The notes under the pieces are model-generated. The model did no database searches. It was not told where the DNA came from and saw only the letters and a program-made list of their open reading frames with translations. Made by a program: the position numbers and the translations under genes. This document shows, in pieces, positions 22,310-32,911 of a DNA stretch of 64,000 nt. Each line of letters starts with the position of its first letter. The stretch's first letter is position 1. Source of the DNA: Tetraselmis striata (Eukaryota; Chlorophyta; Chlorodendrophyceae; Chlorodendrales; Chlorodendraceae); assembly GCA_006384855.1 (NCBI GenBank), contig VCJN01000861.1, forward strand, positions 1 through 64,000, in the 5' to 3' direction.

Positions 22310-24482
22310 ATGGCTGACGGCGGCGGCAGCGAGGCGGGCAACAAGGCAATCCTGCTCCAGCAGGAGATCTCGAAGCTGCAGGTGCGGCTCTACCGGGGAG
22401 GGAGGGCCGCCGCCCGCTGTGCTGGCCCGCAGCTAGCGTCGCTTGAGTCGCTGACGACGGGGCCCTTGCTTCGGGTAGGCGCAAGTAGAGACGCTGGACG
22501 CGAGCGGCCTGCAGCAGCAGGTGCACAAGGTGGGGCGGCCTGATAGTCCCATCGTACCCCCTCCCTCGACCTTCGGAATACCCCCACTGCCCCCCGGACG
22601 CAGCTGCCCAGCGTTCGCAACAGCCCGCATATGACAAGGCGCAGGAACTCGGACGCTGGCAGGGAGCCTCACTCACCTCAGTGAGTGCTGGACGCCATGC
22701 CGCCTGCAGCTACAGGAGCAGGTACAGCGGATGAGCTCCCGCATCAAAGAGTCCGTGAGCAGCGTGGCAGGCGAGCTGGAACCTGGCGCCACCGCTGCGG
22801 TGAGGCAACCCCCCCCCCCCCCCCCCCCCCTCCCTCAATCTGCCCCTTGGGGAACACTGTCGTTCCTGCCGTCGGGGGCTGTGTGTGAGCGCCAGCATGT
22901 CTTGGCATTGCTGCGGGTCCCCAGCAGGCTCAGTCCAAGCGTGAGAAGATCGGCAAGATGAGCGCGGAAGTGGTGGACTCCAACCCGTACAGCCGGCTGA
23001 TGGCGCTGCAGCGCATGGGGATCGTAGAGGACTACGAGCGCATCCGCGACAAGCGGATCGCGGTGGTTGGCATTGGCGGCGTCGGCAGCGTTGCTGCAGA
23101 AATGCTCACGCGCTGTGGCATTGGCAGCTTGCTGCTCTACGGTGCCCCCCCCCCCCCCCCCCCCCCCCCCCTTCCCTCATACCCCGTCCATTACCAAACG
23201 CGACTCCCTGCGTCACCCGAGGCCCGAGTCCATGCACTAACCAGGTGCCCCCCCTGCTGCCGCCAGACTATGACAAGGTGGAGTTGGCCAACATGAACCG
23301 CCTATTCTTCCGGCCCGAGCATGCTGGCATGACCAAGACGGATGCGGCCGTGCGCACCCTTGGTACGGCCCCAGCCGACACCGCCCCCCCAGGACCAAAC
23401 AGCATTGCAATGGTGGCAGCAGGATCATTTCCTGCGCTGCCTGGTCCACTCGGCTGAGGTATGGCCAAATGCGCCCGCTGCCTAAGGGGAGATCAACCCC
23501 TGACGTGGCGCTGGAGTCGTACACCATGAACATCACCACGGTAGAGGGCTACGGCGAGTTTGTAAAGTCCATCACAGGCCCAGGACGGCGCCTCGCGCGT
23601 GGACCTCATCCTCAGCTGCGTGGACAACTACGAGGCGCGCATGACCATCAACCAGGCGGCGCTAGAGCTGGGGCAGACCTGGATGGAGAGCGGCGTCTCG
23701 GAGGACGCTGTGAGCGGGCACATTCAGGTCGGGGCAGGCCACCTGACAATTCATAGAGTTTGAGTAGGCAGCTTGCGTTGGTTTCGCCATGTGCAACCCC
23801 TGTGAATTCCAGCTCATTTCAATGCCATGAATAGCAAGTGTCAACCCCACATTCCCTGACCCCCCGTCCCCTCTTTGGGCAGCTCCTGGTGCCAGGCGAG
23901 ACGGCATGCTTCGAGTGCGCGCCACCGCTGGTGGTCGCCTCCGGCATCGACGAAAGAACGCTGAAGCGCGAGGGCGTATGTGCCGCCAGCCTGCCAACCA
24001 CGATGGGCATCGTGGCGGGCTTGCTGGTGCAGAATGCGCTCAAGCACATGCTGGGCTTTGGCCAGGTGTCGGCATACCTGGGCTACAACTCCCTGAAGGA
24101 CTTCTTCCCGTCGTACTCCATGAAGGCCAACCCCAGCTGCAGCAACGGCCGCTGCTGCACCGCGCAGGCGGCACACGCCGCGCTGATGGCGTCGCCGGAG
24201 ATGCAGGCCAAGCTTGCGGCTGCGGTGGCCGCTGCGGCCGCGTCGGAGGTGGCGCCGGTGCACAACGACAACGAATGGGGCATTGTCGTAGAGGGCGCAG
24301 ACGCGGCGGTAGAGGCGGGCAGCGCGGCTGCGACGACGCAGCAGCATCCAGAGGGGCTGCAGTACTCGCTACCGATCGCGGACGTGGTTGACGCTGCGGC
24401 GCTTGAGGCGGACAAGGTGGACACCAACGGCGCCGACATGGACGACTTGATGGGCCAGCTGGCGGCGCTGCAGGGGTCATGA
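22310..24482 (+). CDS. UBA5: UFM1-activating enzyme (E1)
   Basis: UBA5 adenylates UFM1, holds it as a thioester and passes it to UFC1 in the ER-linked ufmylation pathway. Exons: 22310-22381, 22491-22529, 22710-22799, 22925-23141, 23267-23362, 23487-23727 and 23883-24482. An N-terminal coiled coil ([10 protein letters not shown]) precedes [19 protein letters not shown]. The nucleotide loop is GIGGVGS. The catalytic cysteine lies in [19 protein letters not shown] and CSNGRC are the zinc ligands. The C-terminus keeps the UFM1/ATG8-interacting motif EWGIVVEG and a UFC1-binding-like end ([12 protein letters not shown]). Exon 6 is two bases too long: one extra C after GAGATCAAC (about 23495-23498) and one in GGCCC (about 23578-23582). 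Each breaks the frame between obviously conserved segments, so both are probably assembly errors. Sense C runs follow donors 3 and 4. Confidence 0.95.
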
Positions 24483-26153
24483 GCATCCGGGTGTAGGCGC
24501 CGACTGTCACGCCCTCTCTCCACCCCTCCAACCATCGCGGCGCTCCAGATTTCTAGCCCCGGCGATCCCAGGATATCACACACAGTCACATTTCCGTGTA
24601 TCAACCCAAGGATGTCCAAGCACAGCGGTAGCTGTTTCCCAGGCTCCAGTGATGTTGACCTAGAGGGAAACGGTCTACACGGCACCGCTCTTCCCTCTGC
24701 CTCATCATGCTCCACCACCCTGCCACTGCATCCGGTGCTCCATCTAGACAGGGACAACACTGCTCATCACGTGTTAGTGTGCGATGAAGCCCTAGCTGTG
24801 ACCCACCGTTGCATCGCCACTCATCTTCCCTGCGTCTTGTGTACGCCCCCTCCTCATCTCACTACGTATCAGCTAGTTACGCTGGGTGGTGTACACATAA
24901 GCAACCATCACCGACTTCAGCAACTATCAGCGCTGCAGCATAATCAATGTTTTCAATGATTAGAGGCTAAACAACCCGGAACAGAAGCTGCGGTGCTTTC
25001 TCAGGTAGGCCGATAGCCGCAATAGGGCGAATCAAACCATGCTGCAACTGGCAAGAGAAGTGGCCGCCTACTGAGCGGCATCGCTGTGTATTTCCATACT
25101 GAATGCATTAATGATTGATAATAATGGTTTTGCATGTTTCTGTATAAATTTCTTGTGCCGGTATCGATACTCGTACTCGTCTGTACCTTACAGCAAGTGC
25201 TAGTAATACCTACAAACCCATCGCCAAATGAAGCCATAGCTAGGTACCGTACTTCGAGATTAACACAAATATATCTATATATATATTATATCTATAATAT
25301 GTAGTCTCTAATAGATATAATATGACGTCGGGGCGCGACACGAGTTTAGTACGAACACGTTCTACATCGTACGGTACCAGTAGGGATTTACCGGGTTTAT
25401 TATTCCGGTATTGGCGCACCACCGGCGAATCTATGAAGATATGGTGGTGGCGTAGTTATATTTGCGATTATCAGATTATTTGGCCGCCGAACTAATCTGT
25501 TCGGGTTTGTATATCGAAGATTAATTGCGAATATAGCCCGGTATCATTATGCATTTTAGCGATGGTCATGTGTTCTCTCCCCCGCTTCCCTCTCTTTTTC
25601 CCCTTTTCCCTTTTCTCTCTCCCTTGATCCCTCCCCCCTCGTTTCCCCCAGCATTTTCTTTCCTACTATCAGTTGGGATTTTCGCTTCCCTTGCCTACTT
25701 AATAGACGTGCTGACGTGGCACGGCACCATGACGCTGCTAGTATGTCCATGTGGCATGCCCGTATCGCCCGAGGAGCTGCATCAACGACAACAACACCTT
25801 GGCAATTTCGTCATCACCATCCAGCGGAAATTGCCGTGCGCCCGTATACGGCATTACCCCGCGCGCGGTCACCGGTCACAGGTAGCATCGCTCCCGCGTG
25901 TTTCTCCGTCGTGTGCTTAATATCACAATGGGGCTTGTCTGTCCCCATCTTCCTTTGTCGCGGCGAATCCACCATGAGGTCTCGCCGCAACAGCTACTTC
26001 CTCCACTATACCCTTCATCACTTCCTTCTCAAAATCTCCGACCACCACTCATACACCCCACAACTTGAAAGCCGCCCTTCGGAAACACGCCAACGCTACA
26101 GTTAGCTTCGACGCCCTGACGGAACCCTGCACTTCCACCTCATAGACAAGGCG
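24483..26153. other. Gene-free interval, partly AT-rich
   Basis: Downstream of UBA5 there is no convincing gene. A plus-strand ORF at 24612-24959 has no domain. The part 25000-25540 is AT-rich with TATATCTATA tracts. The part 25560-25680 is a long pyrimidine-rich stretch (CCCTCTC/TTTTCCC), very like 27480-27660. Those two pyrimidine tracts bracket the decayed LINE. Confidence 0.4.
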
Positions 26154-27060
26154 TTGGCCACAGGTTTAATGCCGGATCTCGTCGCCCCCTCGGACATCAC
26201 CACCTCGGAAAGAATCCACAGGCTGGAATTCATGTGGGGAATATACTCAAGCCGAATGAGACGCAAAGGCCAGCCGTCCTTCACATGCGGGGAATGCGGA
26301 CAGCACCTCAGCAACGGCCACATACCTTGCAGACAATTGCCCCTCCATGCTGGCCGGCCTAATGACAGACCGACACAATAGCACGCTTGAACTCCTCCTC
26401 AACGAGCTGGAAGTCCTGAACGGCGGTCGCTGGCACGTACTATCCACGGAAGCGGGCAGCAAATATATGGCTGACTTCTCCTCCCCCAACAGAGACACCC
26501 TGATCTCCGACCTAACCGACAGAATCACACACACCCGTGCATCAACATCCCCGATCGCCTAGCGGACACCCTAGAAGGGGCATCCGAAGGTCCCAGCGCG
26601 CCGCCCAAGCGCATCCACCCTGCTCCCCACAACCATGCTACATCTTCACCTCCACCCTAAACACTGCAAGCCGGGCGCAATACGCATCGTCGGATTCGAC
26701 TGGGACTCGGCCACCGAAACCATATCTCCAAGCACCGATCCCAAAGTTGTCCCAAAAACACAGATAATCGAATTCAAATACTGTACTGATTTCAATCATG
26801 CCACCGTGCACACTCTCATCCGCAAAAAATACCAACACATGGTGAGCGCCCTTATGTTCGTCAACAAGGCTTGCAGTGTTCGATTGAAATCCTCCCCGTC
26901 ACCCTCAACCGCAGCGGCACCATGCACAAACTCACACTAGAAGCCATCCATAGCCTCACGGTCCTCCGCCCCAAGAAGCAACTCCCGGACAAACCCCCTC
27001 CGCCTTCCAGTGCCGTTGCAATCCGCCTTTGTAGAAAACTCCAACGACACTACTCAATCG
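26154..27060 (+). mobile_element. Decayed LINE 3' end: CCHC knuckle and restriction-like endonuclease
   Basis: Pieces of the C-terminus of a CRE/R2-type non-LTR polyprotein lie in shifting frames. They include a CCHC knuckle (FTCGECGQHLSNGHI, then a cysteine and TDRHNSTLELLLNELE in the next frame). A PD-(D/E)XK-like core follows, with RIVGFDWDS, QIIEFKYCTDFNHATV, RKKYQHMVSALMF and SIEILPVTLNRSG. In that family this endonuclease nicks the target site. At least three frame changes make the copy inactive. The composition (A/C-rich, ACC/ATC codons) differs from host genes. Confidence 0.6.
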
Positions 27061-27956
27061 GATGGCTACATACTCTCCTCCGCATATCCCGACAGTCCCT
27101 CCAATTCCCGACATATCCCAGCGTCCAACCCCAGTACATGCCACAAATCCCGCACGCACACCCACCGTTAACATACACGCTTCCGCAGACCACCGTACAC
27201 GACACCCCCGCCATGGCAGAGGGGGACAATACCAAGCGGCATGGAAGGATGGAGGAGGGGCGCGGGCGACAAGGAGGAAGGCCGGAAACTGCATCAGTAA
27301 TCCCTAGGGTTCCCACAACATTTGGATAAAGCATGTCCTAAAGGCAACCTGGCTTGGGCAGTGGAGAGCAGCAAGTCAGCATGATGTAAATCAATTTCAA
27401 TTTCTCAAAATCTTCGCGGGTCTGCCTCGAAGGCTTTGCGGCCCGTCCAAAAAGCTTGTAAAAGTGCCAGATCACCTTTTCGGACATACACATGCGCCCC
27501 CTCCCTCCCTTGAAATCCCTCTTCTCCGCCCGCCTCCGTTACCCCTCCTTTCCTCGCCCCTCTTTTCTCCTCTTTTTCCCCCTCATTTCCCCTCGTTTCC
27601 CCTCCCTTTTATCCTCTTTCCCCCATATCCCCCCTCCATTTCCCCGCGTTTTTATTCCGAATACATCTATTCGGTCCGGGACAGCAGCAGATATGAGAGG
27701 GTGGCGGATTTGTACTGGCGGGCACGCCTGACGGGGCGCAGGATATTGCTGGCGCGCGGACATTGGCAGACGGATGGGATCCGCGGCAGGATTGCGAATA
27801 ATCGATGCCGATTTGCCAGCGTGGTGGATCGGACGACTGTCGGCTGTCGGGGCTGGCGAAGTCGCGAACTTTTTTCCCTCCCCCGGGACAGGACCGGCAA
27901 CAGTGAAACCCACGTCGCGAACTGCCGCACGATGATAGCAAATGAGCGCTAAGAGG

Positions 27957-28036
27957 GTTCTGCTTAAATGTAGGCTTTTTCCTTCCCCAGTACTTTGCGT
28001 GCATTCTCTTGACGCTCTCCCTGTAACCAAAAAGTA
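27957..28036. repeat. Dispersed repeat R1, copy 2
   Basis: It matches 95-173 nearly base for base. The preceding 70 bases (GGGACAGGACCGGCAACAGTG, then AAACCCACGTCGCGAAC) are also similar to 51105-51170. The interval 27330-27956 otherwise holds a pyrimidine-rich tract and no gene. Confidence 0.75.
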
Positions 28037-28388
28037 TATGATAGCAACAGACTGACGGCGCGCTGTGCGCTACTTGCGGGGGCGCCTGATTTCCGTACTA
28101 GCGGCTACAGTAGTCGCTACTGGTGTGAATGATAAAAAGGCCATTATTAACAAATCCCCCTGCCGCTAAAAGCAGTCCTAAAAGATCAACACAGTACGTG
28201 TACGTACTCGACGCGCGAGTACAGTACTCGTACAGTAGGCGCTCCTCGAGGCGTGCGGCGCTCCGGCCCCCCAAGCAAACGACCGCTGGTGTGCTGTCGT
28301 TGCCCACGACACTGCCATCCCAGCCCGTCAGCACGCTCCTACCTACACTGCCTACCCCGAACACAGTCACAGCCACACACACAGCGAT

Positions 28389-29242
28389 ATGGCGTCATGC
28401 ATGCGGGTCGCGGCTAGCCGCGGGGCGCATATGCAGGTGGCTCGGCAGACATCCGGCGGCGGCCGCCGCGCCCGCCAGGCGTATGGGCGGGTAGTCTGCG
28501 CGGCCGACGCTCGCCGGCGCGCTAGCGGGGGGCAGCGCGCGGTGGCGAGGCCCGAGCAGGAACGGACGGCTGCACAGGTGCGCTCTCCTCTCCCTAGCCT
28601 CGGCCGTGTCGAAAGCACTGCGCTATGTGGCACGTAACCCTACTGTGCCCTCTCTTATCCGCGGAAAGAATTATTACTGGACAGCGCCGTTAACTGCTCC
28701 GCCGCGGGCACACGGGCGCGTTTCAGCGCAACCTTTCTGCACTACTGCCCCCCAGCCGGTGAACTCGACTTTTGGGAAGAAACCTCTCTGACTGGATCTT
28801 CGCCGTATTGTAGGCCCCTGCCGCCAGGAGCCTGAGCGAGTGTATGTTCGCGGCGGGCGAGACAGATTCGTATCTCAGTCTGGCGGCCATCTCCCTTGGC
28901 ACGGCCGCGCTGTTGGCGGCGTCGGGGGAGTTGCCGGCTGGGGCGGCTGAGGCGGTGATAGGCGACGGCGCCTCGCACGCTGCACATCTGGCAGTGGGCG
29001 ACCTTGCCTCGGATGAGAATTTCTTGGTCAACCTGGGCAACTACGCAAAGTTTTTCATCAGCCTCATGACGGGGACCGCTTATGTGATCACAAAGCCCTT
29101 TGTCGCGCTGCTGAAGCGGCCCACAACCGCGGTGCTCTTCGTGGTGGGCGCCGTTGGCTTTGTGCTGTTCCTGCGCTTCACTATCGATGGCATGCTTGGC
29201 ATCACGGAGCCCGTCGACTACCAGTTCAGCCCCATCAATTAG
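28389..29242 (+). CDS. Plastid-targeted small membrane protein, unknown function
   Basis: There are two exons: 28389-28577 (63 codons) and 28814-29242, in phase, giving 205 residues. Exon 1 is an Arg/Ala/Ser-rich presequence (MASCMRVAASRGAHMQVARQ) typical of plastid targeting. Exon 2 has a hydrophobic Ala/Leu-rich segment (YLSLAAISLGTAALLAAS), an amphipathic stretch (NFLVNLGNYAKFFISLMTGT), then ITKPFVALLKRPTTAVLF and a clear transmembrane helix (VVGAVGFVLFLRF). It ends DGMLGITEPVDYQFSPIN. The C-terminal half looks conserved-protein-like, probably a thylakoid or envelope protein of the green lineage, but I cannot name it. It converges with the SAP30-like gene. Confidence 0.75.
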
Positions 29243-29335
29243 GCATGAGTGGTGGTGGTGGTGGTGCCAGACACCCTAGATGGAGCATCCTCTGGGCCTA
29301 GCACTCCAGCCCAGGTGCAGGTGCCAGCGCTGCTA

Positions 29336-29340
29336 TGTAA
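29336..29340 (+). terminator. TGTAA signal, plastid membrane protein gene
   Basis: TGTAA lies 94 bases after the stop codon, in the context GCTATGTAATGCC. Confidence 0.5.
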
Positions 29341-29516
29341 TGCCATGCCATGATGTGCTCAGCGCCACCTCTTGCCAGCGGCCACACAGCTGTCCATGTA
29401 CAGATGCTGTGGGCTGCACCCCGCGTCCCGGCTCAGCCTGACTAGGCCTTGGGGCACAAAAGGGGCTGCAGGCACACTCTGAGTAACATGCTCCCTGGAA
29501 GAGCATCGTGTTTATT

Positions 29517-29521
29517 TTACA
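29517..29521 (-). terminator. TGTAA signal, SAP30-like gene
   Basis: TTACA on the plus strand gives TGTAA on the minus strand, 177 bases after the SAP30-like stop codon. A G run (sense C) lies between them at about 29592-29613. Confidence 0.4.
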
Positions 29522-29697
29522 TGATTGCGCAAGTAGCGCACCATCCAGCACGGACTGTAGGCTGGAATGGGTGTGTGTGTGTGTGGGGTGGGAGGGGGGG
29601 GGGGGGGGGGGGGTTCTCAGTGCTGCCTGGCAAGGCCAATGGGGAGGGGTGGATGCAGGGTTGCAGTACAGCCGGACGCTCCCATTATGGCCCGCGC

Positions 29698-30462
29698 TTA
29701 TCGCCCCTTAGGCTTGCTGGCATGGCGCGGCTTCTTGGCTGCCTGCGGCGAGGCCTTGTTATTCAGGCTGTGCTTTTTAAGCGCCAACGTAAAGTTGAGC
29801 AGGGTGTCCTCCTCATCGACGGTCTGCAGCCATCAGGCGGGGGGGGGGGGGGGGGGGGGGGCTCAGGGTGGGATCCTTTGATAGTGCTAGCGCCGGAATG
29901 ACCGCGCCTAACTATGACCAACACGGAGGGAAGGGGTGAAACCTGTGAAGCAAAATGGCGAGCCACTGCTGGGATGAGCTCCTCCTTGGTGCTGTTTTGC
30001 GCAACATCCCGGAGCTGGTAAACCTTGCGGTACTTGTTGAGCGAGGCCGTCTACGGGGTAGGAAGTCCAAAGCACAACGGGGGAGAAGAGGGCGCTGAGG
30101 CCGGACCGGGAAAGGGTGGGGGATCGCGAAGGCGACGGTGCCCTTTGCTGAAACGTCGGGACGGCGTAGTGCATCGCCAGGAAGGCGGGGGCGCACCTCC
30201 AGCTTGGAAAAGTCGACACGCCCGGCGCGGCGGGAGGTGCGCGGGGCAGGCGGCGCCGCCTGCAAAAGCAGTGGCGTCGTCAGTCGTTGAGTGCCCCGGC
30301 GCGCCCTCCGCGCCCTGCGGTTCTCATCGCCGAGGGCAGTACTCGTACCAGCGTGGGCGGTTACGCAGTGAGGGCGACGGCACCCACCTCGTGCTCCTCC
30401 TCGTCGCTGGTGGCTTGGTGGTTGCCGTTGGCGCGCCCAGCCGGCTTGTTGCCGCGACCCAT
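29698..30462 (-). CDS. SAP30-like Sin3/HDAC complex subunit
   Basis: SAP30 bridges the Sin3 scaffold and histone deacetylase in transcriptional repression. Four exons join perfectly: 30462-30388, 30259-30197, 30050-29943 and 29823-29698, giving 123 residues. A polar N-terminus (MGRGNKPAGRANGNHQ, then SDEEEHE) leads into VDFSKLE. The Sin3-binding fold follows: LNKYRKVYQLRDVAQNSTKE, LIPAVARHFASQ, TVDEEDTLLNFTLALKKH. That order and spacing (KYR, HF..Q, DE......F..ALKK) is the SAP30 C-terminal domain. The tail is basic (KKPRHASKPKGR), fit for nuclear import. The N-terminal zinc finger of animal SAP30 is absent. A sense C run lies in the last intron. Confidence 0.85.
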
Positions 30463-30949
30463 CGCGACTCACTCTGCCGGACAATCTGCGAGTTTGGCCG
30501 CTTACCTGCGCCCGAAGCTAGAAGACGCGCGCGGGAGAGCGGAGTGCGCCGCCCCCAGAAACGTACGCCGGCGAAGAGCGCACCGACAAACCCGCCCGCC
30601 GCCTCCGCGCGATTGCTGCCCCACCGCTGCGTAACACTCCTGTCGCTACCGAGCCATTCAGAACATATATCAGCGCATGAATATACGGGAGTAAAGCGGC
30701 AGCTTCATGTTCCGGTCGGATAGCTTGGGCTTGATTAGGCGGCGCGCACCTGCGCTAGCCCGCCGCACCAACGTAAGTAGCGGCCGCGCGGCTGCCCCGC
30801 CGACCCGTGCCGGCTGTGACGCGTGGCCCAGCGGGCAAGTCAAGAGCCCTGCCAAAAAAGCACGGCGCGCGGAAAACAATCAGCGGCGAAGACAAGACGG
30901 ACAGAGGATTCTCGTCCTATCTTCGGCAGGGCGACCTCCAAAGGGAAGT

Positions 30950-30984
<35 letters not shown>

Positions 30985-31413
30985 CGGGCGCAGCGGGCGG
31001 GCCTTGGACGGGGACCGTCACCTGCTGACCTGTTCGGCCCAACATGGCCGCAGCCCAAGCTGTGCGGTGGCGAGGGCGTACCTGCCTGTCGACGTTGACG
31101 AGTCCTGAGTGTCTTGCGACTGGATGCTGGGTATCAGGGAGGCGCGTGGGAAGCACGGGGGTCTGCAACGGGTGTGGCGCGGCTGCTGTGTCGCTGCGCT
31201 GCGACGACGGGGAGGGTGATGGGGCTAGCGTGATGGGGCTGTCCGCGCACGGCCGGGAGTCGGCGGGAGTTCGAGCGGCGCACTTTTCGCGGTGACAGCA
31301 AGCGATCGGCTACCATATCGTTCAGTGTCAGTCCGTAAGACAACCCTAAGGGAGTGCAGGTCCCAGTAGCACGGGACAGTACAAATGACACGAATTTCAC
31401 GTGCATCCCTCGG
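30463..31413. other. Unresolved interval, possible small minus-strand gene
   Basis: A minus-strand stretch at 30757-30670 after an acceptor (GCGCAG) reads RRLIKPKLSDRNMKLPLYSR and ends IFMR at a stop. A sense C run of about 36 bases lies at 30949-30984, the usual mark of an intron of a minus-strand gene here. On the plus strand, ATG at 30707 opens MFRSDSLGLIRRRAPALARR, which ends at a textbook donor (AACGTAAGT). The two are mutually exclusive and neither yields a complete model. Confidence 0.25.
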
Positions 31414-31744
31414 TTTCAAAGTTGAGTCTGGTTTTGCCAAAAAGGTCGCGCAGGCTGTTTTACACGGTCAAGAGCCGAAATTGGCAGGAAGGTTTAGCGA
31501 AAAGCGTGGAGGGAAAACGGAGTCAGGGGGGGCGCTGCGTGGAACGCAGCGAAAACTGGAAGATGGCAGGCTCAGCTGTTCTGGCTGCTTTTATGTCTAC
31601 TCGTGCTGCACCCAACAAGGGCGCAACAACAGTTACTAGTTCCCGTACCACTGCGCAGCACTTGTAGCTGAAAAGCGGTTAGGTCAAGGATGGAAACCCC
31701 ATAAACTAGTTTAGATCATTTCAAAGTTGAGTCTGGTTTTGCCA
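31414..31744. repeat. B1-A2-B2 end of the split direct repeats
   Basis: A 26-base B unit (TTTCAAAGTTGAGTCTGGTT, then TTGCCA) occurs at 31414-31439 and again at 31719-31744. Between them is the 186-base A2 unit (31533-31718), one edge of which is the perfect hairpin CGCTGCGT-GGA-ACGCAGCG. The recombinase stop codon (31721-31723) lies inside B1. Confidence 0.9.
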
Positions 31745-32911
31745 GTCTTGAGCGAACGGAGAGAGCGGTGGATTGACGGAGAAGGGGTAGCGCCAAGTCA
31801 TGAAGGAGGCACTGGGAAGGCCACCGCTGCGGAGTCCTGTTGGACTTGGAAGTGGCGGAGAGGGGCGATGTGTCCAAAGAAGAACCACGCGCCAGGAGAA
31901 GGAAGTAAGAACGTTGGGGTCGATGTAGTCCAGAACGACATCAGAGTTAGTGGCCCAACCGCCCTGGTAGCGGATGTGGGACAGTGGCGCTCCAATGGCG
32001 TTTGCTGCAGAGGCTGCGCCCTTGCGTAGACTGTGTGAAGTCCATGAAGTGCCAGCAGGGGGGGCAGCGTTGACTAGGTTGACTGCTGTAGACAACCAGT
32101 CTGACATCGTAGTAGCAGTCCAAGGTTTCGACTGCTCAGCCACATTGACAGCCCAGAAGTTGGAGGTAGCCAAGCCAACAGTAACCAGGGGGACAGACTG
32201 GACGTTGTCGATGAAGTAGCGCAAGAGACGTGCCACTCGAGGGTGCTCGGACACTGGAAGGAGAAGTACGCGCAGGTCGTCAGGTCCCCGCCGGCCGGCG
32301 CGACCCTTCTCGCGGTAGATCTGCAAGGTGATGTTGTAGGTGTCGACATGCACATCTTGCACTCGACAGGAGACGCCAGTAAGGCCCCTGGCAAAGAACA
32401 GGAAGTTGACAACCGAGGCCAAGAGGGCTCGGTAGTCGAGGTGGGACTCTGGGTAAGGAGCAGACACAATTAGCTCGGCCTTTGAGACGAAGCGGTAAGC
32501 TACATCCGCAGGCAGAGGGACACGCAAAGGGGCAGCGTCCAGTCGACGCTGACGTAACATTAACCCACGTCTTGCCGAAGTGAGGTGTAGGCTGTCCTTG
32601 GCGATCGGGACGAGGTTGTGCAGCTCGAAGAAGGTGTTGATGGCAGACAGATAGGGCTGCAGCGACTTAGCTGCGATATGCCCTCGCTCCCCGATCCAGG
32701 CAACGTACCGAACAACAGTAGCAGTAGTCGCCTCTAGCGGGCTGATGTTCTCGGAGTCGTGGCAGAACTCAGCGAACTGAGCCAACCTGCCGGCGTAGCT
32801 CTTGAGGGTCTGAGCGCTGAGGGAGCTGGAGAGCAGGTCGAGCGTCCGCTGGCCTAGCTCGTCTGAGCCGAACGCGTCGGGATCGCAGTGACGCAGCCCA
32901 CAGAGCGATAG
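31721..32911 (-). CDS. Tyrosine recombinase of the split-repeat element
   Basis: This enzyme would integrate a circular DNA intermediate by site-specific recombination. The frame is open from 32926; a splice-acceptor-like CCCGCAG precedes 32911, giving 396 codons, and there is no suitable ATG. An N-terminal SAM-like core-binding domain (TLKSYAGRLAQFAEFCHDSE, YLSAINTFFELHNLVP) is followed by the catalytic domain. The H-x-x-R box is SHSLRKGAASAANAIG, then the tryptophan at RYQGGWATNS and the nucleophile in VVLDYIDPNV. A candidate first arginine lies in LFFARGLTGVSCRV. The N-terminus overlaps ORF2 in another frame, so expression needs splicing or frameshifting. All catalytic elements appear intact. 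Confidence 0.85.
   Translation of the reverse strand, partial: LSLCGLRHCDPDAFGSDELGQRTLDLLSSSLSAQTLKSYAGRLAQFAEFCHDSENISPLEATTATVVRYVAWIGERGHIAAKSLQPYLSAINTFFELHNLVPIAKDSLHLTSARRGLMLRQRRLDAAPLRVPLPADVAYRFVSKAELIVSAPYPESHLDYRALLASVVNFLFFARGLTGVSCRVQDVHVDTYNITLQIYREKGRAGRRGPDDLRVLLLPVSEHPRVARLLRYFIDNVQSVPLVTVGLATSNFWAVNVAEQSKPWTATTMSDWLSTAVNLVNAAPPAGTSWTSHSLRKGAASAANAIGAPLSHIRYQGGWATNSDVVLDYIDPNVLTSFSWRVVLLWTHRPSPPLPSPTGLRSGGLPSASFMTWRYPFSVNPPLSPFAQDWQNQTQL

Noticed and set aside
27464-27952. Plus ORF with Pro/Phe/Leu-rich start (LFSPLFPPHFPSFPLPF)
   Set aside because: It is a translation of a pyrimidine tract, and the same kind of tract lies at 25560-25680.
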